From an uncultured Clostridia bacterium (GTDB lineage Bacteria > Bacillota > Clostridia > Oscillospirales > Acutalibacteraceae): a stretch of DNA of 64,000 bases. Where the stretch lies: positions 26,277 to 90,276 of the forward strand of contig CALEJF010000040.1 of NCBI GenBank assembly GCA_937898625.1, read 5' to 3'. A program made the translations under genes and the position numbers. Shown here piece by piece: positions 44,086-54,160 of this stretch (positions are counted from its first letter, which is position 1; each line of letters starts with the position of its first letter). The notes under the pieces are model-generated. The model searched no databases and had not been told where the DNA came from. It worked only from the letters and a program-made list of their open reading frames with translations.

Positions 44086-44949
44086 TTATTTACTGCATCT
44101 CTCGTTACTATACTCTGCGAGTCTTTCACTCATTTTGTTAATATATTCTTCAATTTGCGGGTCGGAGTTTAGATTCCTTATTGCTTCAAGGTGATATTGT
44201 GTATTGTCGGCATAAGACCTTAAATTATCATTCTGTTTTTCTATGATGCTGTAATATGTTTTTTCTGTTTCTGCTTTTTCCATTTCGCTTTTAAGCTTCA
44301 AAAGTTCATTTTCTTTTTTTACATTTGTCTGGTAATTTAAAAACAATAAAATCATTGGAACAAGAAGCATTAAATTTGAAACACTCAAAGCAATTTTACC
44401 TATTTCACTTATTCCGCTTATTAAGCAAACATACCAGCATACAAGAGTTGATATAAGAATGGATATAGGATAAATGTAGAGAGTTGCAGGAATTTTAACC
44501 TTTCTATCTTTTACTACAAGTTTTGATAACATAATCGCACTTAAAAAATACATAGGTTTGCTTATTCCTGCAATTATAAATAATGCGGAATTATTTGCAA
44601 GATAACTCTGTACTGGAGTATGCATAAGAGCTGTCACAACAAATTCAACGCCAAATTCCCAGAGCATTGAAATTCCGGCCAAAATTATAGAATACATAAT
44701 AGCTTTTCCAAAACTGATACGAAAGCATATATAAGCAAGAGCAACATTCATAAGAGTAAAATATACTGCATTAAACCAAACAGTATTTCCACCCAACAAA
44801 TTCATAAAAAAAGCAGAAGCAAAAAGTGCAAGGCTTATCAATACGCAATATATTGTCTTAAATCTCTTTTCCCCAGCACGAGAAAAGAAAATATATGCTG
44901 CAATCATTTCAACAATATAAACAATAATTAAAACGATAATAAATGTCAT
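44086..44949 (-). CDS. Membrane sensor paralogue without kinase domain
   Basis: The 287-residue protein has six hydrophobic spans and a coiled-coil stretch ending in HLEAIRNLNSDPQIEEYINKMSERLAEYS. It is clearly a copy of the adjacent kinase's sensor and dimerisation region, but ends before any GHKL ATPase domain. The His box AHDAKNHLAAIR of the neighbour reads ADNTQYHLEAIR here, so the histidine is kept but surrounding acidic residues are lost. It starts 3 bp after the kinase stop. It could form mixed dimers and dampen signalling. Confidence 0.75.
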   Translation of the reverse strand: MTFIIVLIIVYIVEMIAAYIFFSRAGEKRFKTIYCVLISLALFASAFFMNLLGGNTVWFNAVYFTLMNVALAYICFRISFGKAIMYSIILAGISMLWEFGVEFVVTALMHTPVQSYLANNSALFIIAGISKPMYFLSAIMLSKLVVKDRKVKIPATLYIYPISILISTLVCWYVCLISGISEIGKIALSVSNLMLLVPMILLFLNYQTNVKKENELLKLKSEMEKAETEKTYYSIIEKQNDNLRSYADNTQYHLEAIRNLNSDPQIEEYINKMSERLAEYSNERCSK

Positions 44950-44951
44950 AT

Positions 44952-46235
44952 TTATTTCCTTTCACTCATCATAACAGTTGCTGTGAAAACTTTATTTTCG
45001 CTATCGTATTCCCATTCATAATCACCATTATATTTTGCAAGTGTTTTTGCAACGCTTTTAAGCCCGATACCGTGAAGTTTCTTGTCAGATTTTGTTGTAA
45101 TCAACTTATTATTTGTTGATTTGGGTGCTGTATCACAACTGTTTGTGACAATCAAAACATCATAAGTATTTCTGTAATCTGTTGATAATGTGATTTCTCT
45201 TTTTTCTGACTTTTCAGCAGATTCAAGAGCATTGTCAAGAAGATTGCCGAGAATAGTTACAAGGTCGTAGTCCTCGACATATTCAAGATTTTTAAGTCTT
45301 GTATCAAAGATGAATTTAACATTTTTAATTGAACATTCTGTAACATATCTATTGATAATGACATCCAAAGAGTGGTTGCCACTACGACTGACCTTACTAT
45401 AAGTTGCAAGGCTTTCTGTAATCTTATTAAGGTATTCCTCAATTTGTGGGTCAGTGTTTAAACTCCTGATGGCTGCAAGGTGATTTTTCGCATCATGAGC
45501 ATAAATTCTTAAATCCTGATTCTGTTTATCAAGAATATCATAATAAGTCTTTTCTGTTTCTACCTTGTCCATTTCATTTTTTAAACGGAAAAGTTCATTT
45601 TCTTTTTCAATATTTCGTTGATAAATAAGGAACAAAAGAGTTGTTGGCACAATAAGAATAAGGCTGGCTATTGCCAAAGCCATCTGCCCTGTTGCGTTAA
45701 CACCGCAGTAGGCACAAACATAGCCGAAAATAACGAGAGAAAGCGTAAGTGCCAACGGATAGATCAAAAAGGAAATGGGTGTTTTAAAGCTACCACCCTT
45801 TACAACAAACCTCGAAAGAATAAGCACGGTGATAAACAAAAGACTCTTACAAAGGGTTGCTATAAAAATACTTGTTGCACCGCCATAGACATAATCAACA
45901 AAGTTTTCCTTAAGTACAGACACTGAAAACAGTTCAACAACGAATTCCCACAATGTACCTATAGTTGTAAGTATTAAACCGTAAAACAAGGATTTTTTTA
46001 AATTCATGGTAAAACAAAAATACGCAAAAAGGACATTTGCGAGAATATAGAAAATCAAATTGAGCCAAAGATTCTGGTTTCCGAGCATATTTAATATACA
46101 GGCAACTCCGAACAAGCCAATTCCTATTAAATAACAGGTTGACTGTTTAACCTTCTTTTCTGCAGTTGCTGAAAAGAAAATGTATGCTGAAATAAATTCA
46201 ATAACATATGCAATAATTATTCCTACTCTAAACAT
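44952..46235 (-). CDS. AgrC-like GHKL sensor histidine kinase
   Basis: The 427-residue protein has six to seven membrane spans (1-190), a coiled coil, the phosphoacceptor box YAHDAKNHLAAIRSL, and a GHKL ATPase domain with LVTILGNLLDNALESAEK (N box) and GIGLKSVAKTLAKYNGDY (G box). This is the AgrC/ComD class, often peptide-responsive. It is downstream of the LytTR regulator in the same operon. No agrB/agrD-like peptide gene is visible nearby. Confidence 0.92.
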   Translation of the reverse strand: MFRVGIIIAYVIEFISAYIFFSATAEKKVKQSTCYLIGIGLFGVACILNMLGNQNLWLNLIFYILANVLFAYFCFTMNLKKSLFYGLILTTIGTLWEFVVELFSVSVLKENFVDYVYGGATSIFIATLCKSLLFITVLILSRFVVKGGSFKTPISFLIYPLALTLSLVIFGYVCAYCGVNATGQMALAIASLILIVPTTLLFLIYQRNIEKENELFRLKNEMDKVETEKTYYDILDKQNQDLRIYAHDAKNHLAAIRSLNTDPQIEEYLNKITESLATYSKVSRSGNHSLDVIINRYVTECSIKNVKFIFDTRLKNLEYVEDYDLVTILGNLLDNALESAEKSEKREITLSTDYRNTYDVLIVTNSCDTAPKSTNNKLITTKSDKKLHGIGLKSVAKTLAKYNGDYEWEYDSENKVFTATVMMSERK

Positions 46236-46241
46236 TACACA

Positions 46242-46940
46242 CTATCTCCTTTTCAAATATCTAAACCAGAATTTGTGAAAATCTGCTTGTTTTCTTGTTG
46301 CAACAGGTATCCTTACAGTTTCATTAAGATAAACTTCTCCATAACTGTATTTTGTAATGTAATGAAGATTTACCATAAATGATTTATGCACCTGATAAAA
46401 AAAGGTTGTGGGCAGTTTTTCGTTCCATTCTTCAATAGTTTCACGGACAATATATTCACCATCTTTAGTGTAAAGATGAGTTTTTCTATTTTCATTTTCT
46501 ATGTAAATAATATCGTCAATCAAGACTCTTTTGTGTTCTTTGTTGCTGTAAATAAACACATCAACATAAGCACCATCAATATATTCCATCGCCTTATCAA
46601 GGCTTGAATAAAGTCGTTTTGCATCAAAGGGCTTTTCAAAAAAACGGAAAACTCGCAAATCCATAGCTGTATCCTGATATTCATTAAATGCTGTAATGAA
46701 AAAGATTACAACCTTACTGTTGCGTTCCTTCAACTCATAAGCTATATCAATTCCATCATATTCAGGCATTTTTATATCAAGGAATACCAAATCATAAACA
46801 GTATCGCTATCTGTTATTTCATTTGGGTTGGTAGTAGCATCTATCTGGTATGCTATGCCTCGATTTGTCAAATATTCCTCAATGTATCTTTGCAATTCAT
46901 TGACATATATGATTTCGTCATCGCAGATAAGAATTCGCAT
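46242..46940 (-). CDS. LytTR-family response regulator
   Basis: The 232-residue product has an N-terminal receiver domain (ILICDDE acidic pocket, DLVFLDIKMPEYDG with phosphoacceptor Asp, and FITAF) and a C-terminal LytTR DNA-binding domain (IYSNKEHKRVLIDDIIYIENENRKTHLYT; FYQVHKSFMVNL). LytTR factors bind paired 9-bp direct repeats and usually drive peptide, bacteriocin or autolysis genes. It heads the operon with the kinase and the kinase-less paralogue. Confidence 0.94.
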   Translation of the reverse strand: MRILICDDEIIYVNELQRYIEEYLTNRGIAYQIDATTNPNEITDSDTVYDLVFLDIKMPEYDGIDIAYELKERNSKVVIFFITAFNEYQDTAMDLRVFRFFEKPFDAKRLYSSLDKAMEYIDGAYVDVFIYSNKEHKRVLIDDIIYIENENRKTHLYTKDGEYIVRETIEEWNEKLPTTFFYQVHKSFMVNLHYITKYSYGEVYLNETVRIPVATRKQADFHKFWFRYLKRR

Positions 46941-47072
46941 AATAATCCCCCTTTTTACACCTTATTTCTCAATATAATTCTATCAAATTACACTTTCAAT
47001 AGCAAGGAAATTACAAAATTGCAGAATTTTCCTGCATTTTTGCAGGAGATTGTTAAAAAGCTTTATAATATT

Positions 47073-47112
47073 ATAAAAACTCCCGTACAAAAAGTACGAG
47101 AGTTTTTCGATA
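47073..47112. terminator. Terminator downstream of the kinase/nagA operon
   Basis: AAAACTC and GAGTTTT arms, with GTAC pairs inside (CCCGTACAAAAAGTACGAGAG core), end in a T-run. On the minus strand it follows the sugar kinase. Confidence 0.75.
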
Positions 47113-47130
47113 ATTTGCGAGTTTATATGT

Positions 47131-48507
47131 TTAGTTTATTTTTGGTAAGCTTGCAGCTGCAACGGACTGTCCTACACGGCGAGATTTTTCATCAGGAATG
47201 TGAAGTTCAATTTTACTTGCAAGTTCAGGGAATTCCTTATCAAGAACTTCTTGTGCACGGGACAGAAGAATTTGTCCGCCCTGTCCTGATGTAACTCTAC
47301 CCATAATAAGAACGTGCTTAATATCATAAAATTCGCAATAATAGGCAATAGCATAACCGAAATATACACCAATTGTATCGTAAATATCAGCAGCGTTCTG
47401 GTCGCCTTTTTCCATAAGACCTTGAACTACTTTAAGTTTTTCAGCAGGAGAAAGGTTTTCGTCGAGTTCAATTCCCGCATAAGGTGCAAGTTTTATAACA
47501 CCATCCTGTGAAAAATACTTGACACCACAACCATAGTCACCTGACCACTCGTCAACCATTGCATCTGTATTAAAGTCAACAGGAACAAATGCAAGTTCAT
47601 TGAGCCATCCTGTAATGTTACCCTGTTGGTCTATATAGCCACCTGCTTCACTTGTACCCATTGCAATACCGAGAACAGAGTCATCGTTAAGGTCCATAGC
47701 ACCTGCAAGAGCAGTAACATCACCATCATTTGCAACAATAACAGGAATATCTTCGCCAATTTCTTTGGCAACATCAAGATAGATGTTTTTAATTCTCTTG
47801 TCATGGTCTTCTTTACTTACTTTGAGGAATAGAGAAGCAATTCTTGTCTTATTTTCAATATAAACACCTGCTGAAGAAACACCAATCGCATCAACTCTTG
47901 GCATTTTTGATGCAGCTGTTTTCATAGCTTCAAGAATTCCTTGGTAATGGTATTCAGGGTCAGAATTGAGTTTTGGGAACCAAACAACTTCTTCCGAATA
48001 AACACTTTCACCATCAATAACAGCACTTACTTTTCTGTCACTGCCACCTGCATCAAAGCCGATACGACATCCGTCAAGGTGTCTGCCGACAGATTCAGCA
48101 ATATAATAATCTTCCGGTGCATCTTCCAATGAGCAAACTACAACTTCAAATGGCTTTTCAAAAACATCTGCCATATAATCCTCGTCAAATGCACGGATAC
48201 CATTTGGAGTATATGCTTCTTTAATTTTATTGCCTACAACATCACTACCTGCAATAAAAACCTTATAACCACCCGCAATCCACAAGAGTGATTTTACGAT
48301 TCTTTCAATGAAACGGAAGTTTTCTTCATCGTGACCTGTACCATCGGGATAAATTCTTGTTTTATATGTACTGATTTGTCCTTTATTTCTTTCGATTGCT
48401 ACAATAATGTCCTGACCATTTTCTTTGGTTGCTTCACGCATTTCACGAACAACAACTGATAATGGCTCAAATTTTGGGTCGAGTTTTGCTTTTACCTTAA
48501 GATTCAT
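47131..48507 (-). CDS. ROK-like sugar kinase associated with nagA
   Basis: The 458-residue ASKHA-fold protein has phosphate loop GFDAGGSDRKVSAV (about 150-163), a second loop VANDGDVTALAGAM, and the GTSEAGGYID segment typical of ROK-like or BadF-type sugar kinases. An N-terminal extension of about 145 residues is not part of the kinase fold. It overlaps nagA by 11 bp, so it likely phosphorylates an N-acetylated hexosamine that NagA then deacetylates. The exact sugar is not clear. Confidence 0.75.
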   Translation of the reverse strand: MNLKVKAKLDPKFEPLSVVVREMREATKENGQDIIVAIERNKGQISTYKTRIYPDGTGHDEENFRFIERIVKSLLWIAGGYKVFIAGSDVVGNKIKEAYTPNGIRAFDEDYMADVFEKPFEVVVCSLEDAPEDYYIAESVGRHLDGCRIGFDAGGSDRKVSAVIDGESVYSEEVVWFPKLNSDPEYHYQGILEAMKTAASKMPRVDAIGVSSAGVYIENKTRIASLFLKVSKEDHDKRIKNIYLDVAKEIGEDIPVIVANDGDVTALAGAMDLNDDSVLGIAMGTSEAGGYIDQQGNITGWLNELAFVPVDFNTDAMVDEWSGDYGCGVKYFSQDGVIKLAPYAGIELDENLSPAEKLKVVQGLMEKGDQNAADIYDTIGVYFGYAIAYYCEFYDIKHVLIMGRVTSGQGGQILLSRAQEVLDKEFPELASKIELHIPDEKSRRVGQSVAAASLPKIN

Positions 48508-49639
48508 ATTTTATTTCTCCTGCGATGATTGTTTTCTTTACATTAAATTCATTATCTGTAATTATAATATCTGCGTCTTTACCCTTTTCAAGGGAACCTT
48601 TTGTTTTCTCTAAACCTAATACGGTTGCAGGGTTTAAAGATGCACAGTTTACACATTCATAAAGTGGAATATCCGAATTGTTATAAACATTCCATACGCC
48701 TTTATTAAGTTGCAAAACACTTCCTGCAATTGTACCATCTTCGAGTTTACAGATTGTGCCGTCATAAAAAATCTTCTGTCCACCTAATGTATATTCACCC
48801 ACAGGCAAACCGCCTGCAGGCAAGCAGTCAGTAATAAAGCAGAGTTTTCTGCCTTTTAACTTCCACAACATATTATAAAGTGATTTATCAACATGGACAG
48901 TATCAACAATAAGTTCAACGCTTACATCTCCATTGAGTGCTGCCCCAACAACACCCGGTGCACGATGCGTAAGCGGTGTCATTGCATTGAAAAGATGTGT
49001 AGTATGCTTAACACCTGCATCAATGCTCTTCATAGCAGTTTCATAGTCAGCAGATGTATGTCCCATAGAAACTACAACATCAGTTTCAGCACAGATTTCA
49101 CGAATTGCATCAAAGTTTTCTGTATCTGTTTCAGGTGCAAGTGTGATAGTTTTGATAATATCCTTATATTCCTTTACAAAATTTGCATCAGGTTTAAGTA
49201 TATATTTTGCATCCTGTGCCCCTTTTTTGCTCTCACTGATAAAAGGACCTTCTGCGTGACAACCTAGAATTATGCTTCCGTCCCAATTTTTGCTTTCTTC
49301 TTTTAAGGAACGGCAGGTTTCAAGGGCTTTACATATAACACTCATATCTTCTGTCATAGTGGTAGGTAGGTAACCTGAAACACCGTTTGCGAGAAGACCT
49401 TTTGATATTGTTCTGATGCTTTCTTCTTCACCATCACAAACATCCTTGCTGAGATACCCGTGAATGTGCAAATCTATTAGACCAGGTGCAACATAACCAC
49501 CATTAGCTTCAATAATCTCTGCATTTTCCGGAACAAGGTTTTCAGGAATAATATCAATAATTTTATCGTCATAAAGTAAAGCACAGTTTTCCACTATGCT
49601 GTCTTTAAGAATAATCTTGCCACCGACAATAGCTTTCAT
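48497..49639 (-). CDS. nagA: N-acetylglucosamine-6-phosphate deacetylase
   Basis: The 380-residue amidohydrolase converts GlcNAc-6-P to GlcN-6-P. Blocks are GLIDLHIHGYLSKD (metal HxH), GCHAEGPFISESKKGAQD (Glu metal ligand), VSMGHTSADY, THLFNAMTPLTHRAPGVVGAAL (substrate and metal His) and FITDCLPAGG (catalytic Asp). The gene precedes its partner kinase with an 11-bp overlap. NagB is not in the window. Confidence 0.95.
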   Translation of the reverse strand: MKAIVGGKIILKDSIVENCALLYDDKIIDIIPENLVPENAEIIEANGGYVAPGLIDLHIHGYLSKDVCDGEEESIRTISKGLLANGVSGYLPTTMTEDMSVICKALETCRSLKEESKNWDGSIILGCHAEGPFISESKKGAQDAKYILKPDANFVKEYKDIIKTITLAPETDTENFDAIREICAETDVVVSMGHTSADYETAMKSIDAGVKHTTHLFNAMTPLTHRAPGVVGAALNGDVSVELIVDTVHVDKSLYNMLWKLKGRKLCFITDCLPAGGLPVGEYTLGGQKIFYDGTICKLEDGTIAGSVLQLNKGVWNVYNNSDIPLYECVNCASLNPATVLGLEKTKGSLEKGKDADIIITDNEFNVKKTIIAGEIKYES

Positions 49640-49874
49640 AATGTATCACTTCCTTTTTAATCCATTTTTATTTTATCAAAAAAGAATAGTTGTTGCAATA
49701 TATTTGCGTAATATAATTTTTAAAAAATAAAACCCATGTAAAATAAATTACACAGGTAAAAAAATAAGCAATTATAAAGAATGTTAGAAACTCTAAACAT
49801 AATTTATTATTTCTATATATCTTTCTATAATTTGGTAAAACAAATCAGTCCACTAAGTTATTCTTAAGTAAAAC

Positions 49875-50117
49875 CTATTTATCGACTTCACTTCCACAAT
49901 GTGGACAGTATTTTGCTTTATCTCTTCCAAGATACTTTCCGCAAGTGTGACATCTGTAAAAAAGCAAATGAAAAATCAATGCCACCATAATAGCAAACAT
50001 ACCTATATATAAAAACAGAATTTTCTCGACAAAGTAACCAAAAAAACAAACAGCAACAGATAACAACATTACTGTCAATGTAATTTTTCTAACTTTACTC
50101 GGTGTTAGATTTTCCAT
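49875..50117 (-). CDS. Small two-span membrane protein with zinc ribbon
   Basis: The 80-residue product has two hydrophobic spans (about 13-55) followed by a C-terminal zinc ribbon, CHTCGKYLGRDKAKYCPHCGS, with two CxxC knuckles. GAGGTG lies upstream of ATG 50117; an earlier in-frame start at 50126 is less favoured. It is next to the rRNA gene end. Function is unknown. Confidence 0.75.
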   Translation of the reverse strand: MENLTPSKVRKITLTVMLLSVAVCFFGYFVEKILFLYIGMFAIMVALIFHLLFYRCHTCGKYLGRDKAKYCPHCGSEVDK

Positions 50118-50177
50118 AATAATCACCTCTTATTATAAAAATATCAAACACAATATAAAAAGTCAAGCAAAACAAAA

Positions 50178-50205
50178 AAAGACCTTCAATTGAAGGTCTT
50201 AAAGT
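50178..50205 (-). terminator. rRNA operon terminator
   Basis: AAGACCTTCAATTGAAGGTCTT is a perfect hairpin with an A-run on its left, giving a T-run on the minus strand. It lies about 80 bp past the 23S 3' end. No 5S gene is seen between. Confidence 0.75.
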
Positions 50206-50283
50206 ATGTACCCTGAAAACTGAACAAAGAGTAGATGATTAATTATGTCTTGAAGAGAAATTGTACATATTGAACCAAGCATA

Positions 50284-51103
<820 letters not shown>

Positions 51104-51383
51104 TATAGAACCTGGAAAACGTATGGAGCAAGTTTGTCATTTGTTCGAACGAATATTTCCGAATGCGATAGCTCGTATGATTAGCACTTTTTCATTATCA
51201 AAAGAAGAGTCTGTATGTTTATATTTGTGGTTGGCCGGTTTGTCGTATTCAAAGATTGCATTGGTTATCAACGCAACGAAGACGACAGCATATAATAGAA
51301 TAGATGAATGTTGTAAGAGAATACAAGTCAGAAAAGATAAGGAAAGTGTTTTAAGGGTTCTTTATCCAGTTATGATTGGATAG
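51104..51383 (+). CDS. HTH-domain protein, C-terminal part (truncated at the join)
   Basis: The frame is open from the join at about 51,104 and ends at 51383. The visible 92 residues include a helix-turn-helix of the LuxR/sigma-70 region 4 type (LSKEESVCLYLWLAGLSYSKIALVINATKTTAYNRIDECCKRI). Proteins with this tail in Bacteroidales usually have an N-terminal TPR or membrane part, which is absent here. An upstream in-frame GTG at 51087 lies in rRNA sequence and is not a real start. Base and codon use match the following Bacteroidales genes. Confidence 0.7.
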
Positions 51384-51627
51384 AAAAAGGTTGTATTAAA
51401 TATGGTAGTGAGATTTTATATGTGATGTTTTTCGCAACAGAAGTCAAAACAAACAATGCTTTGTTCGTTTGACATACTAGAAAGTATGTATAATTTAACG
51501 TTAGTATTGCATGTTTAAACGGTTTGCAAAATAATTTTATATTAATATGTTGATTGTGAGCTATATAGTTTTGTGATTTGAGAAGAAATTGAACGGATTA
51601 TATTTGGGTTGAACGATAATATGATAG

Positions 51628-51635
51628 TAAATTTG
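51628..51635 (+). promoter_or_regulatory. Bacteroidetes-type promoter (-7 element)
   Basis: TAAATTTG fits the TAnnTTTG consensus, with a TTTG -33 element at 51603-51606, 21 bp upstream. It lies 15 bp before the ATG of the first exported-protein gene. The rest of the 51,384-51,649 gap is AT-rich with no gene visible. Confidence 0.6.
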
Positions 51636-51649
51636 CAAAAAAAAAACGT

Positions 51650-51949
51650 ATGAATAAAGTAATATTATTCTTGTTATTTGTCGCAATTAGTGTAAATACG
51701 ATAGCAGGAAATTTGCGTATAAAAAAGATTGAGTATAATAATAAAGAAAGAAACTCAAAATTAAAGTCATTAATTCATGATTATATTATCTATGAGGAAG
51801 ATGGAGTGTATTATTTTGAGTGTTATACTTCGGGATTGTATAAAATTATGATATGTGATGACAATGATGAGGTTGTATATGAGTATTATATATATGCAGT
51901 ATCAGAAAATGTATATGTTTTGGATTGCTTTGGTTGTACTAATTTATAA
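51650..51949 (+). CDS. Small exported protein (DUF3244-like)
   Basis: The 99-residue protein has a signal peptide (MNKVILFLLFVAISVNTIAG) and a short beta-rich mature part, with YYFECYTSGLYKIMICDDNDEVVYEYYIYAV. The size and strand pattern resemble small DUF3244-type exported proteins of Bacteroidales, but I cannot confirm the family. It is 3 bp upstream of a larger lipoprotein-like gene, so the two are likely co-expressed. Confidence 0.65.
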   Translation: MNKVILFLLFVAISVNTIAGNLRIKKIEYNNKERNSKLKSLIHDYIIYEEDGVYYFECYTSGLYKIMICDDNDEVVYEYYIYAVSENVYVLDCFGCTNL

Positions 51950-51952
51950 ATA

Positions 51953-53509
51953 ATGCGTATGGAAACAAATGATAAAAAAAGTTTGCTTTTTAGAGTTTCA
52001 TTAGGGATAATTATTTCCTTTTTTTTGTTTGTGCAGTGTGAACGTGATTTAGAATGTGATGAAGCAGGTTTGGATTCAATAGAAGAATCTGGTGTTAAGA
52101 TAAATGAATATGGATTCTTGTCATTTAGTTCGCAAGAAATATTTGATAGTTATGTTAAAAATATTGATAAAGATGAAAGTTCCAGTTTGAAATCTTTAGT
52201 GACTTTTCCTTGTTGTTCTTTGTTTAAGTCTATCAATTATCATAAGAAGGCAGCTATAAATGATGCTTTTTTGAAATCTGCAGTAGATGATGATATAGAT
52301 GAAGAAGAGTTATCAGTTGATGAATATAATTTGTCAATAGCAGAATCAATTGTTCGTGATGAATTATTGTACGACTTTTTAGATACAACATTGAGAATAG
52401 GGATAGGTGATTATATTTACAAAATTACAGAAGATGGTACATTCGCATTTAAAAGTTCTATTTATTCTACCAATTATTGCGACTCAATTTTGCGAGACTT
52501 TGACAGTTCAAAGTATAATTACTTAAATGTAGGTGAATATGTAGAATTGTCAAATGAAGTGTTGTATATTAAGTCTTTTGATAAATATGCATGTTCGGAA
52601 GAGGTTTTAATGCCAGAAGAGTCTTTTGTTGGAAATAAAAGTGTATCAAATGATTTGCATGGTAAATACAATGTAAAGACATATAAATGGAAAAGCAATT
52701 CGAAATTTCAAAAACTAATGGCAAAGATTTTTGGGAAAGATGTTAAGGCAGAGGTGAATTTTAATTCAAAGCGAAGATTGCAATTGGAGGTGTTCAATGT
52801 TAATTACTTGTTTTATGCATCTTCTGGTTTGAAAGTTAATATGCAAAAAAGAAAGAAATTTTTAGGAATAAAGCGTTGGGTGTCTTCAACGGCAGAAGAA
52901 ATTGTTGTTGGATTTAATGAATTGGCTGGTGAAGCAAAGATTTCTGGGTATTCTAGAGTGAATAGTATTTATTTATCAGAGATGGATTCTTGGAATAGGT
53001 TTTATCAGAAATTGAATAATGTATCAGCATATTATATATACGGGTTATATGATAAAATGCCATATGTTAAAGGGTGGGCAAATAAGATAGTTTTGTTTCT
53101 TCCAGAAATTTCGGTGTTTAATTATTCAGTATATGATAAAACGTCTATAGCTAATGCATTATATCAGCTTCCGTCAGACATGATTGTGGGCTTTTTGAAA
53201 AACCAGGTAGGAAGACGCGTGAATGGATTGATTTCGAATTCAATAGTAAAAGAAACACCTAGAGGTTATATAGTCGTAAATGCTAATAATAAACAGTTCA
53301 ATAAGCTTGAACAATACATTCTGGGTGTGCATTCATATTATAATTGTTCATCCAAGACAATTAGATTTGATAAGAGTTCTGGGTTGAAGGTTACAAATGG
53401 AAGTATAGGTGGATTCGTAACTTCAGAATATGATATTAAAAAATTAGATATATTTGTTGCTGCAAAGTATTTTGATGAATGGAAAGGTATTAGAATGATA
53501 AATGAATAA
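51953..53509 (+). CDS. Putative Bacteroidales lipoprotein, function unknown
   Basis: The 518-residue product starts with a basic then hydrophobic leader ending LFVQC (residues 24-28), a plausible lipobox, followed by acidic residues. The rest is Tyr/Ser/Lys-rich with no recognised domain. A central Lys-rich region (KWKSNSKFQKLMAKIFGKDV, about residues 242-261) precedes predicted beta strands. Start could be residue 1 or 3 (METNDKK). It overlaps the next gene by 8 bp. Codon use is very AT-rich, as in its two neighbours. Confidence 0.65.
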   Translation: MRMETNDKKSLLFRVSLGIIISFFLFVQCERDLECDEAGLDSIEESGVKINEYGFLSFSSQEIFDSYVKNIDKDESSSLKSLVTFPCCSLFKSINYHKKAAINDAFLKSAVDDDIDEEELSVDEYNLSIAESIVRDELLYDFLDTTLRIGIGDYIYKITEDGTFAFKSSIYSTNYCDSILRDFDSSKYNYLNVGEYVELSNEVLYIKSFDKYACSEEVLMPEESFVGNKSVSNDLHGKYNVKTYKWKSNSKFQKLMAKIFGKDVKAEVNFNSKRRLQLEVFNVNYLFYASSGLKVNMQKRKKFLGIKRWVSSTAEEIVVGFNELAGEAKISGYSRVNSIYLSEMDSWNRFYQKLNNVSAYYIYGLYDKMPYVKGWANKIVLFLPEISVFNYSVYDKTSIANALYQLPSDMIVGFLKNQVGRRVNGLISNSIVKETPRGYIVVNANNKQFNKLEQYILGVHSYYNCSSKTIRFDKSSGLKVTNGSIGGFVTSEYDIKKLDIFVAAKYFDEWKGIRMINE

Positions 53510-54050
53510 AAAAAGTGATATGAGAGTTTTACTAATTACACTGCTGTTCTTGTTATGTTGTGGACAGATAGAGGCAAAGGGTTTGTTATTTGGGTTGGAG
53601 TTTAGGTCAATATTCGTTCCTAAGAATGTTGTGACCGAGGAGTTTTGTACTAAAGAAGCTTTAAGGGGGAAGGCAGGGTATGCTTTCAATGATAGGGTGT
53701 CTGCGTTTGTTGATTTTGGGTTTCATGCTGATTACGGTGTCTTTACGGCAGGTGTAGAGGTTGCTCCCTTGCAACAGGTTCCAAATCTGAAAACGGCATG
53801 CAGGGTCGGAAGGGGATTTAGCGGCGCAAATGAGCTGACAGGAACAAAAGCCAAGTTGTTTTCTGATTTGTCAATAGGTTATGTTATCTTCTCTTATCGT
53901 CGTTTGAACGTGATTCCGAGAATAGGTTGCGCTTATTATCTTATCGGAGAGAACGAAGAAGAGGCCTCGTTAATCCTTTTACATAAGCCTATCGAGAAGT
54001 TCCCTGTTCATCATGGACAGTTGTTTGTTGGTCTTGAAATAGAGTTCTAA
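53502..54050 (+). CDS. Putative outer-membrane beta-barrel-like protein
   Basis: The 182-residue protein has a signal peptide (MRVLLITLLFLLCCGQIEAKG after a short lead) and alternating polar/hydrophobic strands ending in a final LFVGLEIEF, with a C-terminal Phe as in outer-membrane barrels. GYAFNDRVSAFVDFGFHADYGVF and LSIGYVIFSYRRLNVIPRIG look like barrel strands with turns. It overlaps the lipoprotein-like gene by 8 bp. The GC content is higher than in the two genes before it. Function is unknown. Confidence 0.65.
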   Translation: MNKKSDMRVLLITLLFLLCCGQIEAKGLLFGLEFRSIFVPKNVVTEEFCTKEALRGKAGYAFNDRVSAFVDFGFHADYGVFTAGVEVAPLQQVPNLKTACRVGRGFSGANELTGTKAKLFSDLSIGYVIFSYRRLNVIPRIGCAYYLIGENEEEASLILLHKPIEKFPVHHGQLFVGLEIEF

Positions 54051-54082
54051 TATAATTAGATTGTTATAATATTGATGATAAG

Positions 54083-54160
54083 CCTTAAGATGTGTCAAGT
54101 CTAACTTCTGCTGTGTTCGGTATGGTTGGGTATGGTATCTTGTATCTATGGCGATATGTT
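54083..54160 (-). pseudogene. Degenerate 5S rRNA-like fragment
   Basis: On the minus strand ACCATACCGAACACAG followed by CAGAAGTTAGAC matches the conserved 5S core (CCCATNCCGAACACAGAAGTTAAGC) except for a 3-nt insertion. Upstream GATACCATACCC also fits the 5S 5' half. The expected 3' half (CGCCGATGGTAC and beyond) is not recognisable. I read it as a truncated or decayed 5S copy; chance similarity is less likely but possible. Confidence 0.45.

Noticed and set aside
44952..46940. A complete agr quorum-sensing locus.
   Set aside because: No AgrB-like protease or AgrD-like peptide frame is found within the operon or its flanks.
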